Positions 1 through 7,193 of a stretch of DNA of 15,520 bases are shown here, in pieces. The notes below the pieces were generated by a model. That model was not told where the DNA came from. It did no database searches and saw only the letters and a program-made list of their open reading frames with translations. The translations under genes and the position numbers were made by a program. Positions within the stretch are counted from its first letter, which is position 1. The number at the start of each line of letters is the position of its first letter. Source of the DNA: DASUFH01 sp036274645. Lineage in GTDB: Bacteria > Acidobacteriota > Terriglobia > 20CM-2-55-15. The stretch is taken from NCBI GenBank assembly GCA_036274645.1, contig DASUFH010000181.1:1-15520 (forward strand), in the 5' to 3' direction.

Positions 1-1332
1 GGGCGTGATCCTGTACAGCCGGGCCGTCGCAGGCGGGTTCGAATCGGTCAGCACGTACAGGTTGCCGTCCGGTCCGAAGCGCACATCGCGGATGCGCGCG
101 CGCACCTCCGGTTCGAGCAGCAGCGGTTCTTCTCCGATCACCTTGTTGGTTTTCCAATCCATGTGCAGCCGGTCGAGCAACTGCGCGCCGAGACCGCCCA
201 CGAAGATGCTGTCTTTCCATCCCGGGAACTGGTTGCCCTGATAGAACGCCATGCCTGACGGCGCGATTACCGGATTCCAGTAATAGCGCGGCTGTTCCAG
301 ACCTTCCTTTTCGACGATGCCCGTCGTAATGGGCTGGCCGTTGTAGTCGATGCCGTGGCTGATTACCGGCCAGCCATAGTTCTTGCCGGGCTCGATCCTG
401 TTCAACTCATCGCCGCCCTGGGGGCCGTGTTCCGTTTCCCAGAGTTCTCCGTTGGCCGGGTTGATCGCCAGACCTTCGGGGCTGCGATGACCCATCGAAT
501 AGACCTCGGGAGCGTAACCGGCCTTCCCGATGAACGGATTCCCCGCAATCGGTTTACCTTCGGGAGTCAGGTGGAGCACCTTGCCGATCGTGGTGTCATT
601 TTGCTGCCCGTAATCGGTTGGAGGCGTCGGCGCGCGATCGCCAATAATCACGAACAGGTTCCCGTCCCGGTCGACCGCGATACGGCCGCCCTGGTTGGCG
701 CCGAAGCGCTGGTTGCTCAGGGCGGGCCTGGAGCCGAAGATGACCTTCGCGCCGCTGATCCCCTTGAGATCGACGTTGAGCGTGGCGCTGGCGAGCACGA
801 TGTGACTGTCCGTATCGTTCGTGTTCTCGCTGTAGGTGAAAAAAATGCGCCGGTTCTGCGCAAAATTCTTGTCCAGCGCCAGATCGAGCAGACCCACCTG
901 CCCCTGGTAGTGGACCATCGGCACGCCCTGTAGCGGTTCGGACACGGCGCCGTCGGCGCTCACGACGCGCATGTTGCCCGGCTTCTCCGTGACGAGCATC
1001 TTGCCGCCTGGGAGGAAGGCGATGCTCCACGGCGCCACCAGCTTGTCGGTGACCGTCGTTACCGTGTAAGCCACCCCGCTCGGTTCATAGGGAGCGCGCG
1101 TCTGGTTTTCCCACAATGAATGACCGTCGGCCTTGGTCGACGGCCGAGGGTCAATCGGCTGTCCCTTTTCGAGGCGGTACTGCGGAGCGCCGCGCCCCGC
1201 GCCTCTGCCTCTGGCGGCGCCAATGCCCGGGCCCCCCGGCGCCTGGCCGCCACGGGGCGGCCCCTGAGCCAGCATCAGGGCGGGAACGGTAGCGCACGCT
1301 ACTAAGAGGGCTGTGAATCCCCATCGTCTCAT
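1..1332 (-). CDS. PQQ-dependent sugar dehydrogenase (soluble GDH / YliI-like), 3' end cut by window edge
   Basis: The visible 444 residues match the six-bladed beta-propeller family of soluble PQQ glucose/aldose dehydrogenases (YliI/Asd type), which oxidise aldoses in the periplasm. A signal peptide covers about residues 1-22, followed by a Gly/Arg/Pro-rich low-complexity stretch at 24-50. Family motifs are present: APWSIAFLPGG near 100, GLLDLALD near 147-154, GHRSPEGLAIN at 281-291, EHGPQGGDELN at 301-311 and KNYGWP at 317-322, with DVRFGPDGNLYVLTD near 416-430. The reading frame is still open at base 1, so only the last few residues or a C-terminal tail are missing. The ATG at 1332 has a GGAGG seven bases upstream. 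One oddity is at residue 213: Asn stands where sGDH and YliI have the catalytic His of the H-x-G-G-R motif (here N-Q-G-G-R). The family assignment is firm. Activity and substrate are not known. Confidence 0.93.
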   Translation of the reverse strand, partial: MRRWGFTALLVACATVPALMLAQGPPRGGQAPGGPGIGAARGRGAGRGAPQYRLEKGQPIDPRPSTKADGHSLWENQTRAPYEPSGVAYTVTTVTDKLVAPWSIAFLPGGKMLVTEKPGNMRVVSADGAVSEPLQGVPMVHYQGQVGLLDLALDKNFAQNRRIFFTYSENTNDTDSHIVLASATLNVDLKGISGAKVIFGSRPALSNQRFGANQGGRIAVDRDGNLFVIIGDRAPTPPTDYGQQNDTTIGKVLHLTPEGKPIAGNPFIGKAGYAPEVYSMGHRSPEGLAINPANGELWETEHGPQGGDELNRIEPGKNYGWPVISHGIDYNGQPITTGIVEKEGLEQPRYYWNPVIAPSGMAFYQGNQFPGWKDSIFVGGLGAQLLDRLHMDWKTNKVIGEEPLLLEPEVRARIRDVRFGPDGNLYVLTDSNPPATARLYRITP

Positions 1333-1511
1333 GTAAGGTCCTCCGTGCTTTCGTCAGTTGCAGGCTCAATTATGCTCGAGAAACAGTCCGGGACGACGGA
1401 TGTGTGGATGCGGGCGCAAGCACAAAGCGGCAATTACCGCCGTGCGGTCGTTATGGACAACGAGCCAATGACGATGACTTGAAGATCAATCCGGCGAGAC
1501 CCGTCCCCCGG

Positions 1512-2147
1512 TCAGCCCGTGGCCGCGCGACGGAGCGCCAGATCCAGTTCAAGCCGGATATTGTCGTCGAGGCTGAGGATTCCCGGAAGCCGCGGTATGG
1601 TCAGATTGAAGGTCTTGAATGGGAAACTCGTCTTCGCCTTTCCGGTCACGCGGTCGCCGTCGAAGGTCAGTTCGAGGGTCCATGAGAGTTCCGCGGTGAC
1701 GCCGTGGGCGGTCATGTCTCCGATGAGTTTGAACGTGGATGAGCCCTTCGTGGGAAGCGGCATCGAGAGGCCTTCGATACGGCGGGGAACAAAGTCCGCA
1801 GTCGGAAATCGGTTTGTTTGAATCGTCCGATCCCGCAGAAAGGTGTCCCGCTGTTCCTGATCACTTTTGAGTGTTCGCAAGTCCACCGAAATGCGCGAGC
1901 CGCTGCCGATCGCGCCATCGGCCGACAGGGTCAGGCCGCCGAAGACATCGGAGGTCACGCCAACGGCGTCGTTTGGCAGATCGAACCCGAGCAACTGCTC
2001 CCGGACATGGTAGGACGCCCTGGTTTCCGGCGCGATGTCGAACCGGACGGCTGCTCCAGCCTGCGCGCGTTGCGCCGTGGCGTTGTGAATCCCAGGCGCC
2101 AGCAGGCAGATAATCAGACAAATGGCAACGCGGATTTGGGGAGACAT
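1512..2147 (-). CDS. YceI family exported lipid-binding-like protein
   Basis: The 211-residue product matches the YceI family, periplasmic lipocalin-like beta-barrels that bind isoprenoid or other lipid chains. Residues 1-26 form a signal peptide with a likely cut after ATA. The mature part shows the typical pattern: FDIAPETRASYHVREQLLG, an SRISVDLRTLKSD strand, then TNRFPTADFVPRRIEG and a KLIGDMTAHGVTAE segment (family form GxLTxxGxTxxV). An in-frame ATG also occurs at 2195, but it lies inside the adjacent repeat element and would put 16 extra residues in front of the signal peptide, so I chose 2147. There is no Shine-Dalgarno in front of 2147. Instead a TATACT hexamer ends 8 bases before the ATG, which fits a leaderless transcript. 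It lies between the sugar dehydrogenase and the DUF6152 gene, on the same strand. Confidence 0.9.
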   Translation of the reverse strand: MSPQIRVAICLIICLLAPGIHNATAQRAQAGAAVRFDIAPETRASYHVREQLLGFDLPNDAVGVTSDVFGGLTLSADGAIGSGSRISVDLRTLKSDQEQRDTFLRDRTIQTNRFPTADFVPRRIEGLSMPLPTKGSSTFKLIGDMTAHGVTAELSWTLELTFDGDRVTGKAKTSFPFKTFNLTIPRLPGILSLDDNIRLELDLALRRAATG

Positions 2148-2154
2148 AGGGGCC

Positions 2155-2160
2155 AGTATA
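2155..2160 (-). promoter_or_regulatory. -10 hexamer TATACT of a possible leaderless promoter for the YceI gene
   Basis: On the minus strand the hexamer TATACT is followed by seven bases and then the ATG at 2147, so transcription would start at or next to the start codon. No good -35 hexamer is visible at the usual distance, where the edge of the REPIN-like element lies. The absence of a ribosome binding site in front of this gene supports the idea. The call is an inference from spacing alone. Confidence 0.4.
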
Positions 2161-2180
2161 CCCGACAGCATGCGCCAGCT

Positions 2181-2280
2181 TGTAGGGGCGGTCATAGACC
2201 GCCCGGCATTTCAGGGTGAATTCCTGTTAAATCAAAGATCTCCACTCCGAAGCGTCGGGCGGTCATAGACCGCCCCTACA
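2181..2280. repeat. REPIN-like element: two palindromes in inverted outer orientation
   Basis: The 100-bp element starts with TGTAGGGGCGGTCATAGACC and ends with a sequence closing in GCCCCTACA. Each end carries the palindrome GGGCGGTC-ATA-GACCGCCC (8-bp arms, 3-base loop), so each could form a hairpin in RNA or single-stranded DNA. The outer TGTAGG/CCTACA sequences are inverted, so the whole unit has terminal inverted repeats of about 25 bp that differ only at the loop. The spacer of about 50 bp is AT-richer than its surroundings. A 9-bp tandem duplication (ACAGCAGAT twice, 2278-2295) abuts the right end. The structure matches REP doublets or very small non-autonomous elements. It lies between the DUF6152 and YceI genes and contains no gene. 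A degenerate half-copy occurs at 8733-8749. Confidence 0.85.
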
Positions 2281-2336
2281 GCAGATACAGCAGATAGGGA
2301 ACTCGAATGCCTCGCGCAGCACAATGGGCGCGGTTG

Positions 2337-2783
2337 TTAGCGGGAGGACGCTTCCGGGTATTTGAACGAACACGGGACGTCGAGGCAGCGCCAGCGGTCC
2401 CCTTCTTCCGGTGTCGGTCCGAAGAGGATCGTTGTCTTATCCGGAAACGTGACTTCGTGACCGCTGAAGACGCGGACCGTGGGATCCTTTGCGGGCCATC
2501 CCGAGATCTTAAGCCGCATGCCCGACTGGAACTTCTTCTTGAGATCGACACCCCGTGTCGAGAAGGTATTGGGTGGAAAGCCCTCGAAAACCCATCGTCC
2601 CTTCCGCTCTTCCGGACTCGACACCTCCACAATCAGCAGGACGTGGGGATTAATGATCCGGATTTCCGCCACCACGCCGGTTACAGCCTCCGGTTTCGAG
2701 GCGTCATAGTACTGCGTAAACGGATGGTGCGCCCCTGCGGGAAGGACGGCCGCCAGCATTAGAACAACGAACCCGAGTTTCAT
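2337..2783 (-). CDS. DUF6152 family exported protein
   Basis: The 148-residue product has a signal peptide (residues 1-18, cut after AGA), so the mature protein begins with His-His. It then shows the DUF6152 hallmarks: HHPFTQYYDASKPEAVTG, which places a conserved His pair beside a Tyr/Asp/Lys-Pro motif, and an INPHVLLIVEV strand around residues 44-54. The family has no firm function. The conserved histidines suggest a metal or heme-related role, but that is inference. The ATG at 2783 is preceded by a perfect GGAGG with a six-base gap, which decides against the upstream TTG at 2795. The C-terminal half has two Cys (R-C-L-D-V-P-C) that could form a disulfide in the periplasm. It is followed on the same strand by the REPIN-like repeat and the YceI gene. 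Confidence 0.85.
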   Translation of the reverse strand: MKLGFVVLMLAAVLPAGAHHPFTQYYDASKPEAVTGVVAEIRIINPHVLLIVEVSSPEERKGRWVFEGFPPNTFSTRGVDLKKKFQSGMRLKISGWPAKDPTVRVFSGHEVTFPDKTTILFGPTPEEGDRWRCLDVPCSFKYPEASSR

Positions 2784-3027
2784 TGGTTCCTCCAAATCGC
2801 GCGCGCCTTCAAGCGAGATCCTGAAGGGCGATCATCTCAAATTAAGTGGTTGTTTTGGCCGGCCTTCAGCTGTCTCCTCGATGGCCATAAACCGATGTTT
2901 GCCCCTTCCGGCATTGAACGCCATGGGGCGCCGGCGAAGGTCAGCGGCGCGCAAAAAGAATGTAAAAGATTCGTCAGGCCAGCGCTTGCAGAGCCACTTC
3001 AAGACGGTCGATGGCCGGCGAAAAGGT

Positions 3028-3603
3028 TCATCGCGAATCGCGGGGCGCGCGGCGGACCCAGATGTTCCACTCGTCGGGCGAGATTTCGGCGGCATACCAC
3101 TCGATGCCGTCCATTTTGGCCCATACGTCGTACAGCGGTTGAGGCTCCCACCTGTGCCGGATGCAGATCACACCCCCCGGCGCCAGGGTCTTCACGGCCA
3201 TTGCGACGGGGACCATCGGATCCTGATCCAGGGACTGATCCATCGGAAGAAGATTAACCTCCTTCACGGTGTCTGGATGAGTATCCATGACCCAGGCCGG
3301 GGGCTCTTTGGGGGATCGAGCCAGAATGCCCTCGGAGATACCTTCCTCAATGGCGGCGCCTGTCAGCGCCGAAACCGTCGCGAGCAGTTCCGCAATCGGG
3401 GTGTGCGTCATCGTCGCAATGCGGCCAAGGGAAATACGCGGAGACATCAGCCGGCGCATGAAAGGATTGTGCAATCGCTGAAATTCGCCCGGGTTCAGCG
3501 AGACGATGTAGCCCAGAACACGCGGGTCCATTTCCAGCGCTTTGTTCAAACGGGTATTGGCGTTGATCGTGAAATTCATTGCCTCGAATATCGCATGATT
3601 CAT
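3028..3603 (-). CDS. DUF1858-like plus DUF2249 domain protein
   Basis: The 191-residue protein appears to be a fusion of two small domains. Residues about 9-80 (TRLNKALEMDPRVLGYIVSL, then a LHNPFMRRLMSPRISLGRIA segment and TPIAELLATVSAL) resemble the DUF1858 family. Residues about 105-184 (VMDTHPDTVKEVNLLPMDQS, then LAPGGVICIRHRWEPQPLYD and SPDEWNIWVRR) match DUF2249, a small family often found near redox and nitrogen-oxide metabolism genes. The only cysteine is C147, so the redox CxxC typical of many DUF1858 proteins is missing. No signal peptide or membrane segment is seen, so it should be cytosolic. I chose the ATG at 3603 (AGG five bases upstream); the ATG at 3579 is an alternative. It lies 74 bp after the histidine kinase on the same strand, so the two may share a transcript. 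Confidence 0.75.
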   Translation of the reverse strand: MNHAIFEAMNFTINANTRLNKALEMDPRVLGYIVSLNPGEFQRLHNPFMRRLMSPRISLGRIATMTHTPIAELLATVSALTGAAIEEGISEGILARSPKEPPAWVMDTHPDTVKEVNLLPMDQSLDQDPMVPVAMAVKTLAPGGVICIRHRWEPQPLYDVWAKMDGIEWYAAEISPDEWNIWVRRAPRDSR

Positions 3604-3677
3604 GGTTACCTGATGCGGGCGCAATACGAAAGAGGGGGCGGCGAAAAAGGGCGAATGCGGATGTTGGCAAGAAAATT

Positions 3678-5516
3678 CTATGCGGGTCTCGTAAACCTGG
3701 GCAGGGCGATAGAGAAGATGGCGCCGCGAGGCGATCGGGAACGGAATTCAATGGATCCGCCATGCGCCTCGACTACCCTCCTGGCAATGTGCAGGCCCAG
3801 ACCTGTGCCCGACTTTTCCCCGGCTGGATCCAGCGTGGTGAATGGAGCAAACAGTCGTTTCCCTTCTTCGGAGGGAACGCCGGGGCCCTCATCCATCACA
3901 TCGAGTACATATCTGTCGCCATGTTCATGAACGGCCGCTTCGACTTCGCCTCCATGGGGTGAAAACTTGATCGCGTTGATCAGCAGGTTGTTCAAGGCCT
4001 GTTTGATCCTTTTCGGATCGACGTTGACCATTGCGGGGCCTGGAATTCCGGACCTGACGATACGTACGCCTGCCTCGTCGCCAAAGAACCGCGCCACCGA
4101 AAGTCGATCTTCGACGAGGGCGATCAGGTCGATGGGTTCGGCGTGTATTTCGAGCTTTCCCGCCTCTATGCGAGATACGTCCAGGTATCCGTCGACCAGG
4201 TCCAGCATGGATTTGAGTGTGTTGTCCAGACGCTCCACGAGACTTCGTTGAAATTCGCTGAACCCTTCGTTTCTTTGCCCAAGAAGTCGCGCGATGAGCG
4301 TGGCAACGTTGATGTCGTTTCTCAGGTCGTGGGCGGCCATGCCCAGGAACCGACTTTTTTCCTCGCTCAGTTGTTCGATTGCCACGTTTCGCTTGCGGAG
4401 TTGCGCGTGAAGGGCGCTCAATTCGCTTACCAGACGGACGAGTTCTTCATTCGGTGTAACTTTATGGGACCGGTGAACTCGATGTGTCGTGAGTTCAGCC
4501 GAAAGGCCGGCTGTTTCAGGAGAACCGATACGTGGAGGCCGGGTTGCGTTCAGCAGGGACCTCGCAACTCGCACGGCATGAAATCCGTTGGCCGCCCAGG
4601 CGTCTGCGCCCAGCGTTGCGTGAAGCGAAGGGTCCACCAGGATTGGATATCCGCCCACCATCAGCGGTATTGAGCCCGCTGTCGGTATTTCGCGAATTCG
4701 TTGGATCGCCTGAGCTGTTGGTATCAGGTTGGCGGGAGTGGTTACGGAGATCGCAATCAAGTCTGGTCGCTCCTTCTCGATTGCGGAGCAGATGGATTCC
4801 AGAGGCAAGTTGGGCCCGAGGTAGGTCGTGTCCCAACCGTCCAGTTCAAGAAAATCCTTCACCATGTGAAGTCCGAGCGCGTGCAGTTCGGTCTGGACAC
4901 CCACGAGCAGGACGCGTCCCCGTCGGGGGCGTTGTTTCAGCATGGGATGAAGACTGTTCATGAGCGCTTCAGTAACGGCAGTGGCGTAGTGCTCGTCGGC
5001 CACATCGATCTTATTTTCAAGCCACAATCTGCCGATTTCGGTCATCGTCGACTCGAGTACGTGACCGTAGAGATATTGGACGCTTTTCCCATCAACGGCC
5101 TTTTCGAGAATCAGGCGTCTGGCTTCCGCTCCTTCGTGATTCAGGAGCAGATTCATGTAGGTTTGAAGGACCTCGGATGTGGGCCTGGGCTGGCCGGGGG
5201 CTCGCTGCCGCCAACCGCCAGACTGGGCAGCCAGGATGGAAACGTCGCCCTCAAGACTTATCGGAACTGATCGGTGAATCTGACCTGCAAGCGCCTGGAC
5301 AAGGCGGTCCAGATCCTTATCCTTCATGCCACGGGCAGCATGGTAAGTTCGAACCCAGCGAAAGAGACTAAGCAGCAGAGGCCTGGAGTTCAGAAGCGCG
5401 GCGGCATGGGCGTCCGCAAGAAAATCACCAATGATTCCCCGATCGAACGCCATTTCCTTGAGATCTCTTTCAAGTTGATCCAAGGAAAGGAGGTCCGGAT
5501 CCACCTGATTGACCAT
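3678..5516 (-). CDS. Cobalamin-binding (CarH-type) sensor histidine kinase
   Basis: The 612-residue protein joins a B12-binding module to a histidine kinase core. Residues 1-110 are mostly helical and unassigned. Residues about 112-195 form the four-helix B12-cap domain and contain W165, nine residues, then E175-H176: the W-x9-E-H signature of AdoCbl photoreceptors such as CarH. Residues 200-325 are a Rossmann-type B12 domain with E210-x-H212-x-x-G215, where H212 is the expected lower cobalt ligand, and LMVGGYPILVDP downstream. A coiled linker (355-385) leads to HisKA with H396 in AAHDLRNDIN. HATPase_c follows: N box NNLLINAIKFSP (509-520), G1 DEGPGVP (542-548), F box LFAPF (555-559), G2 GTGLGL (570-575). 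There is no membrane segment or receiver domain. The H box lacks the usual proline after the Asn. An ATG at 5516 with GAGGG about nine bases upstream is the start. The domain calls are firm; light sensing is inferred. Confidence 0.93.
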   Translation of the reverse strand: MVNQVDPDLLSLDQLERDLKEMAFDRGIIGDFLADAHAAALLNSRPLLLSLFRWVRTYHAARGMKDKDLDRLVQALAGQIHRSVPISLEGDVSILAAQSGGWRQRAPGQPRPTSEVLQTYMNLLLNHEGAEARRLILEKAVDGKSVQYLYGHVLESTMTEIGRLWLENKIDVADEHYATAVTEALMNSLHPMLKQRPRRGRVLLVGVQTELHALGLHMVKDFLELDGWDTTYLGPNLPLESICSAIEKERPDLIAISVTTPANLIPTAQAIQRIREIPTAGSIPLMVGGYPILVDPSLHATLGADAWAANGFHAVRVARSLLNATRPPRIGSPETAGLSAELTTHRVHRSHKVTPNEELVRLVSELSALHAQLRKRNVAIEQLSEEKSRFLGMAAHDLRNDINVATLIARLLGQRNEGFSEFQRSLVERLDNTLKSMLDLVDGYLDVSRIEAGKLEIHAEPIDLIALVEDRLSVARFFGDEAGVRIVRSGIPGPAMVNVDPKRIKQALNNLLINAIKFSPHGGEVEAAVHEHGDRYVLDVMDEGPGVPSEEGKRLFAPFTTLDPAGEKSGTGLGLHIARRVVEAHGGSIEFRSRSPRGAIFSIALPRFTRPA

Positions 5517-5622
5517 AAATCAAGCCCTCAAGTCTCCTTTCTTGATGGTAGCAGTGTTCGAGATGGCGGTACGGGGCAAAGGCGAAGGAACGCCAACCTG
5601 AGCCGTCTCATCCGACACTGCG

Positions 5623-5651
5623 CCTCCCGTTCCGGACCCGGAGGGGGGAGG
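5623..5651 (-). terminator. GC-rich hairpin downstream of the aminotransferase gene
   Basis: CCTCCC and GGGAGG form an outer stem around an inner TCCGG/CCGGA stem, 29-57 bases beyond the aminotransferase stop and before the histidine kinase start. No T-run follows in the minus direction, so it is at best a weak or factor-dependent terminator. It could instead be a simple GC-rich fold. If it acts, it separates the aminotransferase operon from the kinase gene. Confidence 0.25.
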
Positions 5652-5679
5652 CGCCGGCCGGGCTTTGAGGCTACTCAAG

Positions 5680-6861
5680 TTACCGGAGGGTCCGCAACTT
5701 CTCAAATCGCTTTTCCACGACGTCGAAGGTTTCGTCTTTCTTCGGGAAAGCGAAGCGTACCAGACCGCGACCGAGGCCGGGATCAGACGCGTAAAAGCTG
5801 GAGCCCGGCACGGTTGCGACGCCGACTTCGTCGATCAGCCAATACGCGAAGGCCACATCGTCGTCCCCGCGGCCCAGATTCCTGAAGTCCGCCATCACGT
5901 AGTAGGCGCCTTCGGGAACCGCATATTTGAAGCCGTGCCTGTCGAGGATGCCGAGCATGCGGGAACGGCGGGAAGCGTAAAAGGTTTGCAGCCACTCGTA
6001 GTACGAATCGGGTAAACCGATAACGGCCGCCATCGCCTCCTGCAGCGGCGTGGGAGCGCATACGGTGGTGAAGTCATGCACCTTGCGCAGCGCGTCGGTC
6101 AGTTCCGGGCTCGCAATGCAATAACCCACGCGCCATCCGGTGACGGCGAAGGTCTTTCCCAGGCCGCAGATGGTGATTGTGCGATCCTGCATGCCCGGAA
6201 ACGTGGCGATCGGGATGTGGCGAAGGCCATCGAACACGAGGTGTTCGTAGATTTCATCCGTGATGGCGACCACGTCATGCTTCACGCAAAGGTCCCGGAT
6301 CAGCGAGAGTTCCCGTTCGGTGAAAACCCGGCCGGACGGATTGTGCGGCGAATTAAACAGCACGGCCTTCGGCTTCTGTTCAAACGCGCGCGCCAGTTCT
6401 TCGGGGTCAAGCCGATAGTGAGGGGGACGCAGTGGAACCCAGACCGGAATCCCTCCGGCGAACGCGATGCCCGCATGGTAGTTTTCATGGGCCGGCTCCA
6501 GAACCACGACTTTTTCGCCGGGATTGACGATGCCCATCAGCGCGGCAATGACAGCCTCGGTCACTCCGCAGGTCACCGTGACATGCCTGTCGGGGTCGAT
6601 GACCTGGCCGTAGAAGCGCCGGCTCTTTTCCGCAATCGCCGTCCGGAGGCTGGGCTGCCCCCAGGTCATTCCATATTGATTCCGTCCGGTTCGCATGGCC
6701 TTCTCGGCCGCGGCGAGAACTTCCTGCGGCGGATCGAAGTCCGGGAACCCCTGCGCCAGAAGAATCGCTCCCTTCTCAAACGCGTACCGTGTGACGGAGC
6801 GGATAACGGATTCCTGAAGATTATGAAGTCTGTCTGCGGTGTAACTTTTCACGGTGGTCAC
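5680..6861 (-). CDS. PLP-dependent class I/II aminotransferase (kynurenine/methionine aminotransferase-like)
   Basis: The 393-residue cytosolic protein is a full-length fold-type I aminotransferase. It has GFPDFDPP (38-45), the NQYGMTWGQPSLR region (61-73), NSPHNPSGRVF (170-180) with N174, DEIYEHLVF (202-210) for PLP ring contact, and CGLGKTFAVTGWRVGY (232-247) with the Schiff-base lysine K236 and phosphate-binding R244. R369 in VRFAFPK is the likely substrate-carboxylate arginine. The overall pattern is closest to the kynurenine / glutamine transaminase K / methionine aminotransferase (YbdL) branch. The substrate cannot be fixed from sequence. The start is a GTG at 6861 without a clear Shine-Dalgarno, only 21 bp after the Dabb stop, so translational coupling is likely. 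It forms one transcription unit with the Dabb protein and the FAD monooxygenase upstream. Confidence 0.93.
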   Translation of the reverse strand: MTTVKSYTADRLHNLQESVIRSVTRYAFEKGAILLAQGFPDFDPPQEVLAAAEKAMRTGRNQYGMTWGQPSLRTAIAEKSRRFYGQVIDPDRHVTVTCGVTEAVIAALMGIVNPGEKVVVLEPAHENYHAGIAFAGGIPVWVPLRPPHYRLDPEELARAFEQKPKAVLFNSPHNPSGRVFTERELSLIRDLCVKHDVVAITDEIYEHLVFDGLRHIPIATFPGMQDRTITICGLGKTFAVTGWRVGYCIASPELTDALRKVHDFTTVCAPTPLQEAMAAVIGLPDSYYEWLQTFYASRRSRMLGILDRHGFKYAVPEGAYYVMADFRNLGRGDDDVAFAYWLIDEVGVATVPGSSFYASDPGLGRGLVRFAFPKKDETFDVVEKRFEKLRTLR

Positions 6862-6882
6862 TATACGCCGGTTCCGGCTTGG

Positions 6883-7170
6883 CTACTCGAAATCCACGGA
6901 AGCCACTTCGGCGACAAAAGGCTGGTTAAACGCCATCACTTTCTGGTGTTTCGGATGTTTCTGATAACTGCGCAAAACATCAACGGAAGCAAATCGCATG
7001 ATCAGGATCAGATCCCAGCTGCGGGCATCGCGCAGGATATCGCGACCAATTTCCATGTGGTCGATGCCCTCGATGCTGGCCCTCAGGTCCAGCATTCTCC
7101 GGCAGAACTCTGCGATATGGTCATCGCTCACGCTTTTCTGGTATTTGATCAAGACGTAGTGCTGCAGCAT
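6883..7170 (-). CDS. Dabb (stress-responsive A/B barrel) domain protein
   Basis: The 95-residue protein is a single Dabb domain: an opening QHYVLIKYQKSVSDDHIAEF strand-helix, then LRASIEGIDHMEIGRDI, a DLILIMRFASVD strand, and YQKHPKHQKV with the conserved H-P-x-H motif. Dabb proteins are dimeric ferredoxin-like folds. Most have no known activity, but some act as polyketide cyclases or in aromatic metabolism. AAGGA lies seven bases before the ATG. The gene sits between the FAD monooxygenase (23 bp upstream) and the aminotransferase (21 bp downstream), all on the minus strand. Its job is probably tied to the chemistry of that operon, for instance guiding or cyclising a monooxygenase product. 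That role is inference. Confidence 0.9.
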   Translation of the reverse strand: MLQHYVLIKYQKSVSDDHIAEFCRRMLDLRASIEGIDHMEIGRDILRDARSWDLILIMRFASVDVLRSYQKHPKHQKVMAFNQPFVAEVASVDFE

Positions 7171-7193
7171 TGAAGATCCTTTTTGAAAGTTGC

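Noticed and set aside
2181..2280. CRISPR-like reading of the two palindromic repeats
   Set aside because: Only two copies occur, in an inverted outer arrangement with one 50-bp spacer and no cas gene; this is a REP-type doublet.
2832..3095. Minus-strand 87-codon frame between the DUF6152 and DUF2249 genes
   Set aside because: It overlaps the 3' end of the DUF2249 gene, has no domain and no clear ribosome binding site; the 244-bp gap (2784-3027) shows nothing I can support.
2881..3930. Plus-strand open frame of 349 codons
   Set aside because: It runs antisense to the kinase 3' end and the DUF1858/DUF2249 gene, has no recognisable domain and is rich in Arg/His as expected for a shadow frame of GC-rich coding DNA.
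5520..5705. Minus-strand 61-codon frame ending just before the kinase start
   Set aside because: It starts within the aminotransferase 3' end, is low-complexity Pro/Ser/Gly, and no family is recognised; coupling with the kinase is possible but unsupported.
6076..7173. Plus-strand open frame of 365 codons
   Set aside because: It is antisense to the clearly real aminotransferase and Dabb genes; its residues show no domain or signal.
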